From contig DIFE01000134.1 in assembly GCA_002418985.1 (NCBI GenBank), positions 1 to 61,652 of the forward strand: 61,652 nucleotides of DNA, given 5' to 3'. The stretch comes from Deltaproteobacteria bacterium UBA5756 (GTDB lineage: Bacteria; Desulfobacterota; Syntrophorhabdia; Syntrophorhabdales; Syntrophorhabdaceae). Made by a program: the position numbers and the translations under genes. The notes under the pieces were generated by a model. That model made no database searches. It worked only from the letters and a program-made list of their open reading frames with translations, and had not been told where the DNA came from. Positions 49,198 to 57,115 of this stretch are shown one piece after another. Position 1 is the stretch's first letter, and every line of letters begins with the position of its first letter.

Positions 49198-49917
49198 ATG
49201 AGAAAAACAGTTCCTGACAGACTGCCCACTCATGTCGCAATCATTATGGACGGGAACGGCAGGTGGGCGAAGCAGAAGAAACTCAGGAGAGTCGAAGGCC
49301 ATAAGGTCGGCATCGATTCCGTTCGCGAGATAACCGAGACCGCCTGTGATCTCGGTATACCCTATCTTACACTTTACGCCTTTTCCAAAGAGAACTGGTC
49401 CCGGCCAAAGGAAGAGGTCAAGACTCTGATGTCCCTTCTCGGCCTGTATCTCGAACAGGAAGTTCCCATGATGATGGAAAAGGGCATCCGCTTCAACATC
49501 ATCGGTGAAAGAAGCGATTTTTCGAGGTCACTGCAGTCGCAATTCGACAACGTGATGAAACAGACCGCGGGTAACAAAAACCTCGTCCTGACGATAGCCT
49601 TGAGCTACAGCGGACGCAAGGAGATCATTCGGGCCGTGCGCCTCATGTGCGAGGACGTCAAGAACGGTCTTGTCAAAAGGATCGATGAAAGGGCATTCAA
49701 GCGATATCTCTATGGCCCGGATTTACCCGATCCCGACTTCCTGATCCGCACGAGCGGTGAGATGCGGCTATCCAATTTTCTGCTCTGGCAGGTAGCCTAT
49801 ACCGAGATCTACGTGACAGATATCCTCTGGCCGGATTTTCGAGAACAGGCCTTCCTGGAAGCGCTGGGCGAGTTCGCAAAGCGCGAAAGAAGGTTTGGAA
49901 ACATAAAGGAATATTGA
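49198..49917 (+). CDS. uppS: Undecaprenyl diphosphate synthase
   Basis: UppS makes the C55 lipid carrier for peptidoglycan and polysaccharides. The 239-residue cis-prenyltransferase has HVAIIMDGNGRWAKQK with the catalytic Asp, then LTLYAFSKENWSRP and PDPDFLIRTSGEMRLSNFLL. It lies 5 nt after frr and directly joins cdsA. The 'ispU' name is a synonym. Secure. Confidence 0.97.
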   Translation: MRKTVPDRLPTHVAIIMDGNGRWAKQKKLRRVEGHKVGIDSVREITETACDLGIPYLTLYAFSKENWSRPKEEVKTLMSLLGLYLEQEVPMMMEKGIRFNIIGERSDFSRSLQSQFDNVMKQTAGNKNLVLTIALSYSGRKEIIRAVRLMCEDVKNGLVKRIDERAFKRYLYGPDLPDPDFLIRTSGEMRLSNFLLWQVAYTEIYVTDILWPDFREQAFLEALGEFAKRERRFGNIKEY

Positions 49918-50712
49918 TTGGGAGAACTGAAGAAACGGGTTATTACGGGCGTGTGCGTCGCCCCGGTCATCGCCTTTCTTTTCTATATCCTACCCCCCCT
50001 GTGGTTACTCGCCCTTTTGATGGCCATATGCCTCGTTGCCACCCTGGAGGCTGCCTCCATGACAGGGCTTCCCATGAGATACGTCATCCCTTTTCTCATC
50101 ATCGCCGGGACAATCCCGCTCTTCTTCCGCTTCTTCCAGATCTATATGCTCTGGGTCATGGCGTCGACGGTGATCATTATCGTCATCAAGGTTTTTGACA
50201 GGAGCGGCCCGGTTGAGAAAACAAACCGCGACCTGACGGGCCAGTCGGCCCTTATCTTCTTCGGCAATTTCTTCATCCTCGTACCCTTTTTCTATCTCTA
50301 TCTCCTCAAGGAACTGGACCCGCTTTTCCCGCTTATACTTCTGATCTCGATATGGGCAAGTGACACCTTCGCCTTCATCATCGGCAAGAATCTGGGAAAG
50401 CACCCCCTCGCACCCCAGATCAGTCCGAAAAAAACCATTGAGGGGCTCATTGGCTCCACCCTCGGATCCCTGGTTGTCACCACGGCGGCGTATCAGCTTC
50501 TCGGCCTTTCCATCGCCGGTGCCATCGTCGTGGGGGCGGCGATGGGAATACTGGGGCAGGCGGGCGACCTTCTGGAGTCCGCGTGCAAGAGGATCTTCAA
50601 CACGAAGGATTCCTCGCAGCTCATACCCGGACACGGCGGGTTGCTGGACCGTATAGACAGTTTTATCTTTACGGCCCCCTTCCTTTATACCTGCCTGGTG
50701 TGGACAAGATAA
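49918..50712 (+). CDS. cdsA: Phosphatidate cytidylyltransferase
   Basis: CdsA makes CDP-diacylglycerol for phospholipid synthesis. The 264-residue protein has about eight membrane segments. Its C-terminal signature includes SDTFAFIIGKNLGKHPLAP, ISPKKTIEGLIGS and GQAGDLLESACKRIFNTKDS. Start codon is TTG-49918, immediately after the uppS stop. Secure. Confidence 0.95.
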   Translation: MGELKKRVITGVCVAPVIAFLFYILPPLWLLALLMAICLVATLEAASMTGLPMRYVIPFLIIAGTIPLFFRFFQIYMLWVMASTVIIIVIKVFDRSGPVEKTNRDLTGQSALIFFGNFFILVPFFYLYLLKELDPLFPLILLISIWASDTFAFIIGKNLGKHPLAPQISPKKTIEGLIGSTLGSLVVTTAAYQLLGLSIAGAIVVGAAMGILGQAGDLLESACKRIFNTKDSSQLIPGHGGLLDRIDSFIFTAPFLYTCLVWTR

Positions 50713-50716
50713 TATT

Positions 50717-51877
50717 ATGAAGAAAAAGATCCTCATATTGGGCTCGACAGGTTCTATCGGCACAGCGACACTCGAAGTCATCGCCAACGATCCAGAATCT
50801 TTCGAGGTTCAGGGCCTCGCGTGCGGAAACAATATCGCTCTCCTCAACGGGCAGATAGCCCGTTTCAAGCCCCGGGAAGTCTGCGTTTTCGACGAACATC
50901 GAAAAGGCGCCGTAGTTGCATCGGGGGTGCGCCTTTACAGCGGCATTGAAGGTATGAAGGAAATGGTTCGCTCTGACGCCGCCATCGTGGTCAACGCCCT
51001 GCCGGGCAGCATCGGTCTCGAACCCACCATCGAAACATTGAAGTGCGGGAAGACCCTTGCGCTGGCCAACAAGGAAAGCCTGGTCATGGCAGGAAGGATT
51101 ATCAGGAGGCTCCTTGCCGAAGGATCGGCCGATTTGATCCCTGTCGACAGCGAACATTCAGCGCTTTATCAGCTCCTCAGAGGGATAGACCGCGAAGAGA
51201 TCAAGGCTGTCGTCATTACCGCATCGGGCGGCCCTTTCAGAAAGCACAGCAGGCGCGCCCTGGAAAAGGTCGGGCTCTCCGAGGCCATGAACCATCCCAC
51301 CTGGAAAATGGGGCGGAAGATCACGCTTGATTCCGCAACGCTCATGAACAAGGGGCTTGAGATCATAGAGGCACGATGGCTGTTCGACCTTGAACCCGAA
51401 AGGATAAAAACCCTCGTCCACCCGGAAAGCATCGTCCACGGTATCGTCGAGCTTGCGGATAATTCGTTTCTTGCGTACATGGCCTGCCCGGATATGAAGA
51501 TCCCCATAGCTTACGCGTTGAACGGCAAACAACGCATTGCCCTGCCCTTTTCCCCTCTCCGTCTCGATGAGCTCACAAAACTCACCTTCCATCCGCCGGA
51601 CCTGAGGCGCTTTCCTTCCATCCGGTTGGCCTATGAAGCTCTCGCGGCAGGCGACAGCGCCTTGATCGCTTTCAATGTGTCCAACGAGGTGGCCGCACAG
51701 GCCTTCATCGAAGGCAGGATCGGATTCACCGATATACCCCGGGTGGTAGCTGAAACACTGGCGGAAGATCCCGGTGAACCCGTCATAGACAGCGTCGACC
51801 AGGTCCACCGGGTCGCTTCGTGGACAAGAGAGATCGCAATGACTAAAATAACTGATACAGGACGAAAAAAACTATGA
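50717..51877 (+). CDS. dxr: 1-deoxy-D-xylulose 5-phosphate reductoisomerase
   Basis: Dxr converts DXP to MEP, the committed step of non-mevalonate isoprenoid synthesis feeding UppS. The 386-residue enzyme has the NADPH motif LILGSTGSIGTATLEVI, ANKESLVMAG, VDSEHSALYQLL (metal-binding Asp and Glu) and ITLDSATLMNKGLEIIEA. It overlaps rseP by 4 nt. Secure. Confidence 0.97.
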   Translation: MKKKILILGSTGSIGTATLEVIANDPESFEVQGLACGNNIALLNGQIARFKPREVCVFDEHRKGAVVASGVRLYSGIEGMKEMVRSDAAIVVNALPGSIGLEPTIETLKCGKTLALANKESLVMAGRIIRRLLAEGSADLIPVDSEHSALYQLLRGIDREEIKAVVITASGGPFRKHSRRALEKVGLSEAMNHPTWKMGRKITLDSATLMNKGLEIIEARWLFDLEPERIKTLVHPESIVHGIVELADNSFLAYMACPDMKIPIAYALNGKQRIALPFSPLRLDELTKLTFHPPDLRRFPSIRLAYEALAAGDSALIAFNVSNEVAAQAFIEGRIGFTDIPRVVAETLAEDPGEPVIDSVDQVHRVASWTREIAMTKITDTGRKKL

Positions 51878-52956
51878 TTTCCTTTTTGTACTTTCTTATT
51901 GCCCTTGCATTGTTGATTCTGGTGCATGAGTTCGGGCATTTCCTTGTTGCGAGGCTCTTCAACATCAAGATCCTCACCTTCTCCATCGGTTTCGGGAAGA
52001 AACTTTTCCGCTTCACCAGGGGGGAGACGGAATACGCGATCTCGGCCGTTCCTATGGGCGGCTACGTAAAGCTTCTCGGCGAATCACCAGACGAGGAAAT
52101 TGCTGAAGAAGATAAACCACGGTCTTTTTCTCATCAACCGCCCTACGTCAGGATACTCATCGCCGTTGCCGGTCCCCTTTTCAACATCCTCCTTGCGCTT
52201 TTCGTTTTCTATTTCGTCTCCATCATCGGCTATAACGTCCCGTCCGCCAAAGTCGGGAAGGTGGCCGATAACACGCCTGCGCAGGCAGCCGGCATCAAGG
52301 CAGGCGATATCATCGCAAAGATCGACGGTAAGGAAATAAAGGAATTCCTTGACATTGCCTCGAGTATCGATCAGGCACGGGGGGACACCGTAGAAGTTAC
52401 CATCGATCGCGCGGGCACCCAACTGAATCTTACCGTCAAACCCATGAGTATAGAGGAAAAGGATATTTTCGGCGAGCCATACAAGCGCAAGATACTGGGT
52501 ATAGAAAGGTCCGACGAGGTCATAAAGAGAAGGCAATCCCCCGGCAAAGCTGTCGGATTATCGTTCTATATGACCTGGGAGTACTCCCGCATAACGGTTG
52601 TGGGGATCGTAAAGATAATTCAGGGGAGCATTTCACCCAAGAACATAGGCGGACCTGTCCTCATTTTCCAGGAAGCAAGCAAGAGAGCAAAAAAAGGAAT
52701 CGGTGATTTCATTTTCTTCTTTGCCCTGATCAGCATCAATCTGGGAATCATCAACCTGTTGCCCATCCCGGTGCTCGATGGAGGGCATATTCTTTTCAAC
52801 GCCATCGAAATCGTCACACGAAGGAAGATTTCACAAAAGGTGCAGGAGGTTGCCCAGACCGTGGGATTGGTCATACTCCTTCTCATAATGGTCTTTGCCT
52901 TCTATAACGATTTCGACAGGATTTTCGATTTCGGCAAGTATTTTCATGGCAAATAG
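51874..52956 (+). CDS. rseP: Site-2 zinc metalloprotease RseP
   Basis: RseP cleaves membrane-bound regulators such as anti-sigma factors. The 360-residue protein has the zinc site HEFGH in TM1 (LILVHEFGHFLVARLF) and an MRE-like SAVPMGGYVKLLGE. One PDZ domain is visible (VGKVADNTPAQAAGIKAGDI), where E. coli has two, and the second zinc motif is LLPIPVLDGGHILF. One PDZ domain is common in non-enteric bacteria. It overlaps dxr and tsaB. Secure. Confidence 0.96.
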   Translation: MISFLYFLIALALLILVHEFGHFLVARLFNIKILTFSIGFGKKLFRFTRGETEYAISAVPMGGYVKLLGESPDEEIAEEDKPRSFSHQPPYVRILIAVAGPLFNILLALFVFYFVSIIGYNVPSAKVGKVADNTPAQAAGIKAGDIIAKIDGKEIKEFLDIASSIDQARGDTVEVTIDRAGTQLNLTVKPMSIEEKDIFGEPYKRKILGIERSDEVIKRRQSPGKAVGLSFYMTWEYSRITVVGIVKIIQGSISPKNIGGPVLIFQEASKRAKKGIGDFIFFFALISINLGIINLLPIPVLDGGHILFNAIEIVTRRKISQKVQEVAQTVGLVILLLIMVFAFYNDFDRIFDFGKYFHGK

Positions 52957-53635
52957 ACTCTCCCTTGCCATCGATAATTCCATCGATCTCCTTACGCTTG
53001 CGCTGGCGGGGCCGGACGGGTTCATAGACGAACTCAGGATCAAGGAAGCGCGGTCCCCGTCGCAGATACTGCCCGAGAAGGTTACTGCGATCCTCGCGGC
53101 CAACGGTCACACCATTGAAGACGTGACGGATCTCATCGTCACCCTGGGACCGGGTTCATTCACCGGGATACGGGTCGCTCTGGCCTTTTGCAAAGGCATA
53201 CATGCGGCCACCGGGATACCTCTTAAGGGCATTCCCACCCTGGACGCTCTTGCCTTCGCCCTTGCGGACCGCGACGGTTTTTACCTGTGCCCTCTCGTGG
53301 ACGCGAAAAAATCAGAGGTCTTCTTGTCCCTCTACCATGTGGAAAAAGGGACTATATCGAGGCTCACCGGTTACGGGGCCATGAAACCCGTCGAGGTAGC
53401 CGGGATCGTCAGGACCCCCTGCATCTGTTTCGGAACAGGTTCGAGACTCTGTGAGAAACACCTCTCGGGGCTGGAGGGCGTGTCTACTGTTCACGACGAG
53501 TTCGACCATGTCCAGGGCCGCATCCTCGTCGACGAAAAGCTCACACCCACTGACACGGGCAGCTCCCACACCTTCAAACCCATCTATGGAAGACGTTCCG
53601 AAGCGGAGATCAAGTTCAACGTAACCATCGATTAA
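52946..53635 (+). CDS. tsaB: tRNA threonylcarbamoyladenosine protein TsaB
   Basis: TsaB is a partner of TsaD in making t6A at tRNA position 37. The 229-residue protein shows the ASKHA N terminus LSLAIDNSIDLLTLALAG and GPGSFTGIRVALAFCKGIH, the family signature. ATG-52946 lies inside the end of rseP (11-nt overlap). TsaD and TsaE are not in the window. Identification is good though TsaB proteins diverge at the C terminus. Confidence 0.93.
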   Translation: MANRLSLAIDNSIDLLTLALAGPDGFIDELRIKEARSPSQILPEKVTAILAANGHTIEDVTDLIVTLGPGSFTGIRVALAFCKGIHAATGIPLKGIPTLDALAFALADRDGFYLCPLVDAKKSEVFLSLYHVEKGTISRLTGYGAMKPVEVAGIVRTPCICFGTGSRLCEKHLSGLEGVSTVHDEFDHVQGRILVDEKLTPTDTGSSHTFKPIYGRRSEAEIKFNVTID

Positions 53636-53640
53636 AAGAG

Positions 53641-53669
53641 TAAAAAAAGGCCCCGAATTAGTGTATAAT
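53641..53669 (+). promoter_or_regulatory. Possible promoter of the DUF39 operon
   Basis: A consensus TATAAT lies at 53664-53669. The -35 position 17 nt upstream reads TAAAAA, a poor match. Transcription would begin about 80 nt before the DUF39 start. Confidence 0.4.
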
Positions 53670-53758
53670 ATGTACGGTTCGTCCGGCATTTTCACGGTCA
53701 GCCGGACTCTTTCAGCCACAGAAGCCGGATCCGTTCGTGATGTTCGAGGGAGGACAGA

Positions 53759-54970
53759 TTGAAGAGTATCGTCGAGATAAACGAAAAAATAAAAAAGGGC
53801 AAAGTCGTCGTGGTGACTGCCGATGAAATGGTAGAAATAGTGAAGAAGAACGGGGCGAAAAAGGCCGCACAGCAGGTCGACGTCGTCACAACGGGAACTT
53901 TCGGCCCCATGTGCTCGAGCGGTATGTTCATGAACCTTGGCCACTCCAAGCCAAGGATAAAGATCGGTGGGGGGAAGTGTTATCTTAATGATGTCCCGGC
54001 ATATTGCGGAATAGCCGCCGTCGACATCTACCTGGGCGCAACCTCCATGCCCGACAACGATCCCCGCAATACGGTCTATCCGGGCGCTTTCAAATACGGC
54101 GGTGGGCACGTCATAGAAGAATTCGTGAGCGGCAAGCCCATCAGACTCGATGCTACCGCATATGGTACCGACTGCTATCCAAGGAAGAAGATCGAGACCT
54201 TTATCAACAAGGAAACTGTCAATGAGGCCTACATATACAGCCCCAGAAACAGCTATCAGAACTACAACGTAGGCGTCAATGTCTCCCAGAGGGTCATCCA
54301 CACCTACATGGGGGTCATCAAGCCGGATCTCGGAAGCGCCAATTACTCCAGCGCGGGCCAATTATCACCTCTTCTGAAGGACCCCAAGTACAGGACCATC
54401 GGGATAGGTACCCGGATCTTTCTCGGAGGCGGTGTGGGCTACGTGGCATGGCAGGGGACGCAACACAACCCCTGTGCGGCCCGCACACCCGAGGGACTGC
54501 CCAAAGGCGGCGCCGGCACTCTTGCCGTCATCGGCGATGCCAAACAGATGTCCGGCAATTATCTCAAGGGTGCGAGTTTCCTTGGCTACGGACCGACGAT
54601 GTTCGTGGGCCTCGGCATCCCCATACCCGTTCTCGACGAAGAGATGGCGTTCTTCACCTCCCGAGGCGACGAGGATTTCTACGCACAGGTGGTGGACTAC
54701 TCCTCCGACTATCCCCAGCGGATACCGGCAAGCCTCTGTGAGGTCACGTACGCCCAGCTGAAGTCGGGGAGGATAAACGTCAGGGGAAAGGATGTGCCCA
54801 CCTTTCCTATTTCAAGCTATTCAAAAGCCCGGGAGATAGCCTCCGCGTTGAAGACGTGGGTGGAAACGGGCAGTTTCCTGCTCACCAATCCCGTAGAGCC
54901 CCTGCCGGGGGTGGACTCGGGGATCAGTCTTGTCACGCTTGACGAACGGACACCGGAGGAAATGCAATAG
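53759..54970 (+). CDS. DUF39-type homocysteine biosynthesis protein
   Basis: A 403-residue member of the DUF39/HcyBio family. In methanogens the family member MA1821, with the ferredoxin-like MA1822, makes homocysteine from aspartate semialdehyde and sulfide. Conserved runs visible are VDVVTTGTFGPMCSSGMF, KIGGGKCYLNDVPAYCGIAA, YGTDCYPRKKIETFIN and GGGVGYVAWQGTQHNPCAAR, with conserved cysteines in several of them. The TTG start at 53759 has GGAGG 5 nt upstream. The usual NIL-ferredoxin partner is not adjacent; instead a sulfurtransferase-like PP-loop gene follows 32 nt later. Role in homocysteine synthesis is by family only. Confidence 0.88.
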   Translation: MKSIVEINEKIKKGKVVVVTADEMVEIVKKNGAKKAAQQVDVVTTGTFGPMCSSGMFMNLGHSKPRIKIGGGKCYLNDVPAYCGIAAVDIYLGATSMPDNDPRNTVYPGAFKYGGGHVIEEFVSGKPIRLDATAYGTDCYPRKKIETFINKETVNEAYIYSPRNSYQNYNVGVNVSQRVIHTYMGVIKPDLGSANYSSAGQLSPLLKDPKYRTIGIGTRIFLGGGVGYVAWQGTQHNPCAARTPEGLPKGGAGTLAVIGDAKQMSGNYLKGASFLGYGPTMFVGLGIPIPVLDEEMAFFTSRGDEDFYAQVVDYSSDYPQRIPASLCEVTYAQLKSGRINVRGKDVPTFPISSYSKAREIASALKTWVETGSFLLTNPVEPLPGVDSGISLVTLDERTPEEMQ

Positions 54971-55002
54971 ACCCCCTCGGGGAGTTCCAGCAGACAAAGT
55001 AG

Positions 55003-56007
55003 ATGAAGAAACGCGCCATATCACTCATATCCGGCGGCCTTGACAGTGCCGTCGCAACGAAGCTTATCGTCGATCAGGGCATCGAAGTGATCGGACTCCA
55101 TTTCAGCTCCATTTTCGCGAGCAAACGGGACAAACAGCGCGGCCACAAGGCATTGCGCACTGCCGCGGAACTTGGCATAGAGATCATCACAAAGAACAAG
55201 GGCGACGACTACATCGAGATCATAAAGAACCCGCGTTATGGATACGGAAAGAATATGAACCCCTGCATCGATTGCAGGATCTACATGCTCCGGCTCACGA
55301 AAGAGCTTCTTACCGAACTCGATGCATCATTCGTCGTGACCGGGGAGGTCCTGGGACAGAGGCCGATGTCTCAACGCCGAAATACCATAGAGCTCATCGA
55401 GAAGCGCAGCGAGCTCCAGGGTCTTATCGTGAGACCCCTGTCCGCCAAGCTTTTTCCTCCAAGTATCCCCGAACAGGAAGGCATCGTCGACCGCGAAAAG
55501 CTTCTCGATATCGCCGGCAGGTCGCGTCAGGAGCAATATAAACTCGTCGAGGCCTACAAGCTCACCGAGTTTGACCTTCCCGGCGGAGGATGCCTGCTCA
55601 CGGACCCCATCTTCTCAATGAAACTCAAAGACCTCATGGCCACAGACAAGGCCTATACGACACAGGACATCGAACTTCTGACCATGGGACGGCACTTCAG
55701 ACTCTGCGACTCCGCCAAACTTGTCGTAGCCAGGAACGAGAGAGAAAACGAACAACTGGGTATGCTTAGGGAAAGCCCGTACATCACCCTGGACCCCATC
55801 GATTTCAGGGGCCCCCGGGGTATCCTGAAAGCCGAGGCACCCGACGAAGATATGCTTCTCCTGTCGGCCCGCATCCTCGCCCGGTACGGCAGGGATGTAC
55901 CACAGACCGCAAGCGTGAAGATAAACGACGGTACACAAAGGACTTTTTGCTTTCAGGCGGAAGAAATCGACAGCGACGCCTTACTTGTGCAGCAGGAGAC
56001 GGCATGA
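55003..56007 (+). CDS. PP-loop ATPase, ThiI/TrmU-like sulfurtransferase with NFACT-R-like domain
   Basis: A 334-residue protein with the N-type ATP pyrophosphatase motif SLISGGLDSAVATKL, a conserved cysteine pair in NPCIDCRIYML near residue 88, and TGEVLGQRPMSQRRNTI, as in tRNA-thiolating enzymes. The C-terminal third (DIELLTMGRHFRLCDSAKLV, VARNERENEQLGML) resembles the NFACT-R RNA-binding domain found in such proteins. It probably thiolates a tRNA base, but the position is unknown; it is not classical ThiI (no THUMP) or MnmA. It follows the DUF39 gene and overlaps the hydrolase gene by ATGA. Confidence 0.82.
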   Translation: MKKRAISLISGGLDSAVATKLIVDQGIEVIGLHFSSIFASKRDKQRGHKALRTAAELGIEIITKNKGDDYIEIIKNPRYGYGKNMNPCIDCRIYMLRLTKELLTELDASFVVTGEVLGQRPMSQRRNTIELIEKRSELQGLIVRPLSAKLFPPSIPEQEGIVDREKLLDIAGRSRQEQYKLVEAYKLTEFDLPGGGCLLTDPIFSMKLKDLMATDKAYTTQDIELLTMGRHFRLCDSAKLVVARNERENEQLGMLRESPYITLDPIDFRGPRGILKAEAPDEDMLLLSARILARYGRDVPQTASVKINDGTQRTFCFQAEEIDSDALLVQQETA

Positions 56008-56657
56008 ATTTCATCGACAATATATACGTTATTCCCTGGGTCTCGTACGAGGCAAACAACTGCAATACGGTGTTTATCGATGGGCCCGTTCCGACTCTCA
56101 TCGACCCGGGACACAAGAATTTCCTGGGAAACGTAGTCAACGGCATGGCTAAAGACGGCAAGAGGATAGAGTCCGTTAAGCTTGTCATCGGTACCCATGG
56201 CCACCCCGACCATATTGAAGCGGCGGACGCCTTCGACAAAGAGACAATGAGAGCGATAGGCAAGGCCGAGTTCGACTACCTCAATAACGGCGGGAAGGAA
56301 CTCTACCTGATGACGGGCTGCGAAATGCCAAAGAAGCCCTATTCCTTCTACCTTAACGAAGGAACGCTCGACATCGGTGACACACGTTTTCAGGTGCTTC
56401 TTACCCCCGGTCATTCCCCGGGTTCGCTGTGCCTGTACTGTGAGGAAAAGAAACTACTCATATCGGGCGACACCGTCTTCTACATGGGTGTGGGGAGGAC
56501 CGACCTTCCCGGCGGGAATATGGAGGCGCTGGCGCACAGCATTACAAGACTCGCTTCGCTGGATATAGAATACCTTATCCCCGGTCACGGAGAGGCGGTA
56601 AGGGGAAAGGATATGATACAAAAGAACTTTACGATGATCATGGGTGAGTTCTTTTAA
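56004..56657 (+). CDS. Metallo-beta-lactamase-fold hydrolase
   Basis: A 217-residue hydrolase of the glyoxalase-II-like class. The metal motif is GTHGHPDHIEAAD (HxHxDH), with further ligands in LTPGHSPGSLCLY, LISGDTVFYMGVGRTD and LIPGHGEA. ATG-56004 overlaps the preceding stop. The substrate could be a thioester or another activated acyl; neither sequence nor context decides this. Confidence 0.88.
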   Translation: MNFIDNIYVIPWVSYEANNCNTVFIDGPVPTLIDPGHKNFLGNVVNGMAKDGKRIESVKLVIGTHGHPDHIEAADAFDKETMRAIGKAEFDYLNNGGKELYLMTGCEMPKKPYSFYLNEGTLDIGDTRFQVLLTPGHSPGSLCLYCEEKKLLISGDTVFYMGVGRTDLPGGNMEALAHSITRLASLDIEYLIPGHGEAVRGKDMIQKNFTMIMGEFF

Positions 56658-56676
56658 ACCGGGGCTACGATTGTCA

Positions 56677-56704
56677 TTGACAATTCCCCCCGTAGGTATA
56701 TATT
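56677..56704 (+). promoter_or_regulatory. Promoter of the zinc-ribbon gene
   Basis: Consensus TTGACA (56677-56682) and TATATT (56699-56704) are 16 nt apart, about 28 nt before the GTG at 56732. This makes the zinc-ribbon gene a separate transcription unit from the DUF39 operon. Confidence 0.6.
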
Positions 56705-56731
56705 TGAAGTGTCAGTTTCATAGGAGGAACA

Positions 56732-56926
56732 GTGAGAATACCCGACGAATATGTCTGCAAACTCTGCGGATACTCTTTTCTCGATGGTGAAGTGCCTGAA
56801 TTATTCTGCCCCAATTGCGGCAGCAGCCAGGTTGCGAAGGAGCTCAGCTACGATGAGTTTCTTGACGACGAAGAGGCTTTTGTGGCAATGATGCGGTATG
56901 ACGAGTTTAAGAACAAGGGGGCTTAG
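56732..56926 (+). CDS. Rubredoxin-like zinc-ribbon small protein
   Basis: A 64-residue protein with two CxxC knuckles, YVCKLCGYSF and LFCPNCGSSQ, spaced like rubredoxin-type or zinc ribbon domains, followed by an acidic helical tail (LSYDEFLDDEEAFVAMMRYD). Start is GTG-56732 with AGGAGG upstream. A true rubredoxin would have CxxCG twice within about 50 residues plus conserved aromatics; the match is partial, so zinc binding is more likely than electron transfer. Confidence 0.75.
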   Translation: MRIPDEYVCKLCGYSFLDGEVPELFCPNCGSSQVAKELSYDEFLDDEEAFVAMMRYDEFKNKGA

Positions 56927-56935
56927 GCATCCTTT

Positions 56936-56966
56936 CCGGAGGCGGGAAGACACCAGCCGCCTCCGG
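56936..56966 (+). terminator. Hairpin after the zinc-ribbon gene
   Basis: CCGGAGGCGG (56936-56945) pairs perfectly with CCGCCTCCGG (56957-56966). It lies 10 nt after the stop codon. The following bases (TAGAAATAG) hold no T-run, so it is a weak intrinsic terminator or an mRNA 3'-end stabiliser. Confidence 0.5.
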
Positions 56967-56978
56967 TAGAAATAGATA

Positions 56979-57008
56979 TTGACATTTTCCGGGATTGGGT
57001 GTTTCATA
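56979..57008 (+). promoter_or_regulatory. Promoter of the panBCD operon
   Basis: TTGACA (56979-56984) is consensus; TTCATA (57003-57008) with an 18-nt spacer is the best -10. Transcription would begin near 57015, just before the pan-motif-like hairpin, and about 100 nt before panB. Confidence 0.5.
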
Positions 57009-57018
57009 TTACCGGATA

Positions 57019-57051
57019 CCGCTTGGATCCTTAACAACTGGACCGAGACGG
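57019..57051 (+). promoter_or_regulatory. pan RNA motif-like hairpin in the panB leader
   Basis: The leader folds into one 11-bp hairpin with exactly two bulged adenosines. CCG (57019-57021) pairs with CGG (57049-57051); CTT (57022-57024) with GAG (57045-57047); GG (57025-57026) with CC (57043-57044); and TCC (57028-57030) with GGA (57040-57042). The bulges are A57027 on the 5' side and A57048 on the 3' side, and the loop has 9 nt. The published pan motif, known upstream of pantothenate synthesis genes in Firmicutes, Chloroflexi and deltaproteobacteria, is a hairpin with two conserved bulged adenosines, which fits structure and place. I could not compare it with the covariance model. Confidence 0.65.
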
Positions 57052-57069
57052 AAGGCATGAAACAATGAT

Positions 57070-57102
57070 AACCTTCTGACACGAGTTCAGAAGGTTTTTT
57101 TG
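57070..57102 (+). terminator. Intrinsic terminator or attenuator just before panB
   Basis: AACCTTCTGA (57070-57079) and TCAGAAGGTT (57087-57096) form a perfect 10-bp stem, followed by a run of Ts and then the panB ribosome site. It would stop transcription arriving from the leader. GAAGG at 57051-57055, next to the pan hairpin, can pair with CCTTC in the 5' arm of the terminator, which suggests an antiterminator choice. Confidence 0.8.
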
Positions 57103-57115
57103 TTTAGAGGCTACC

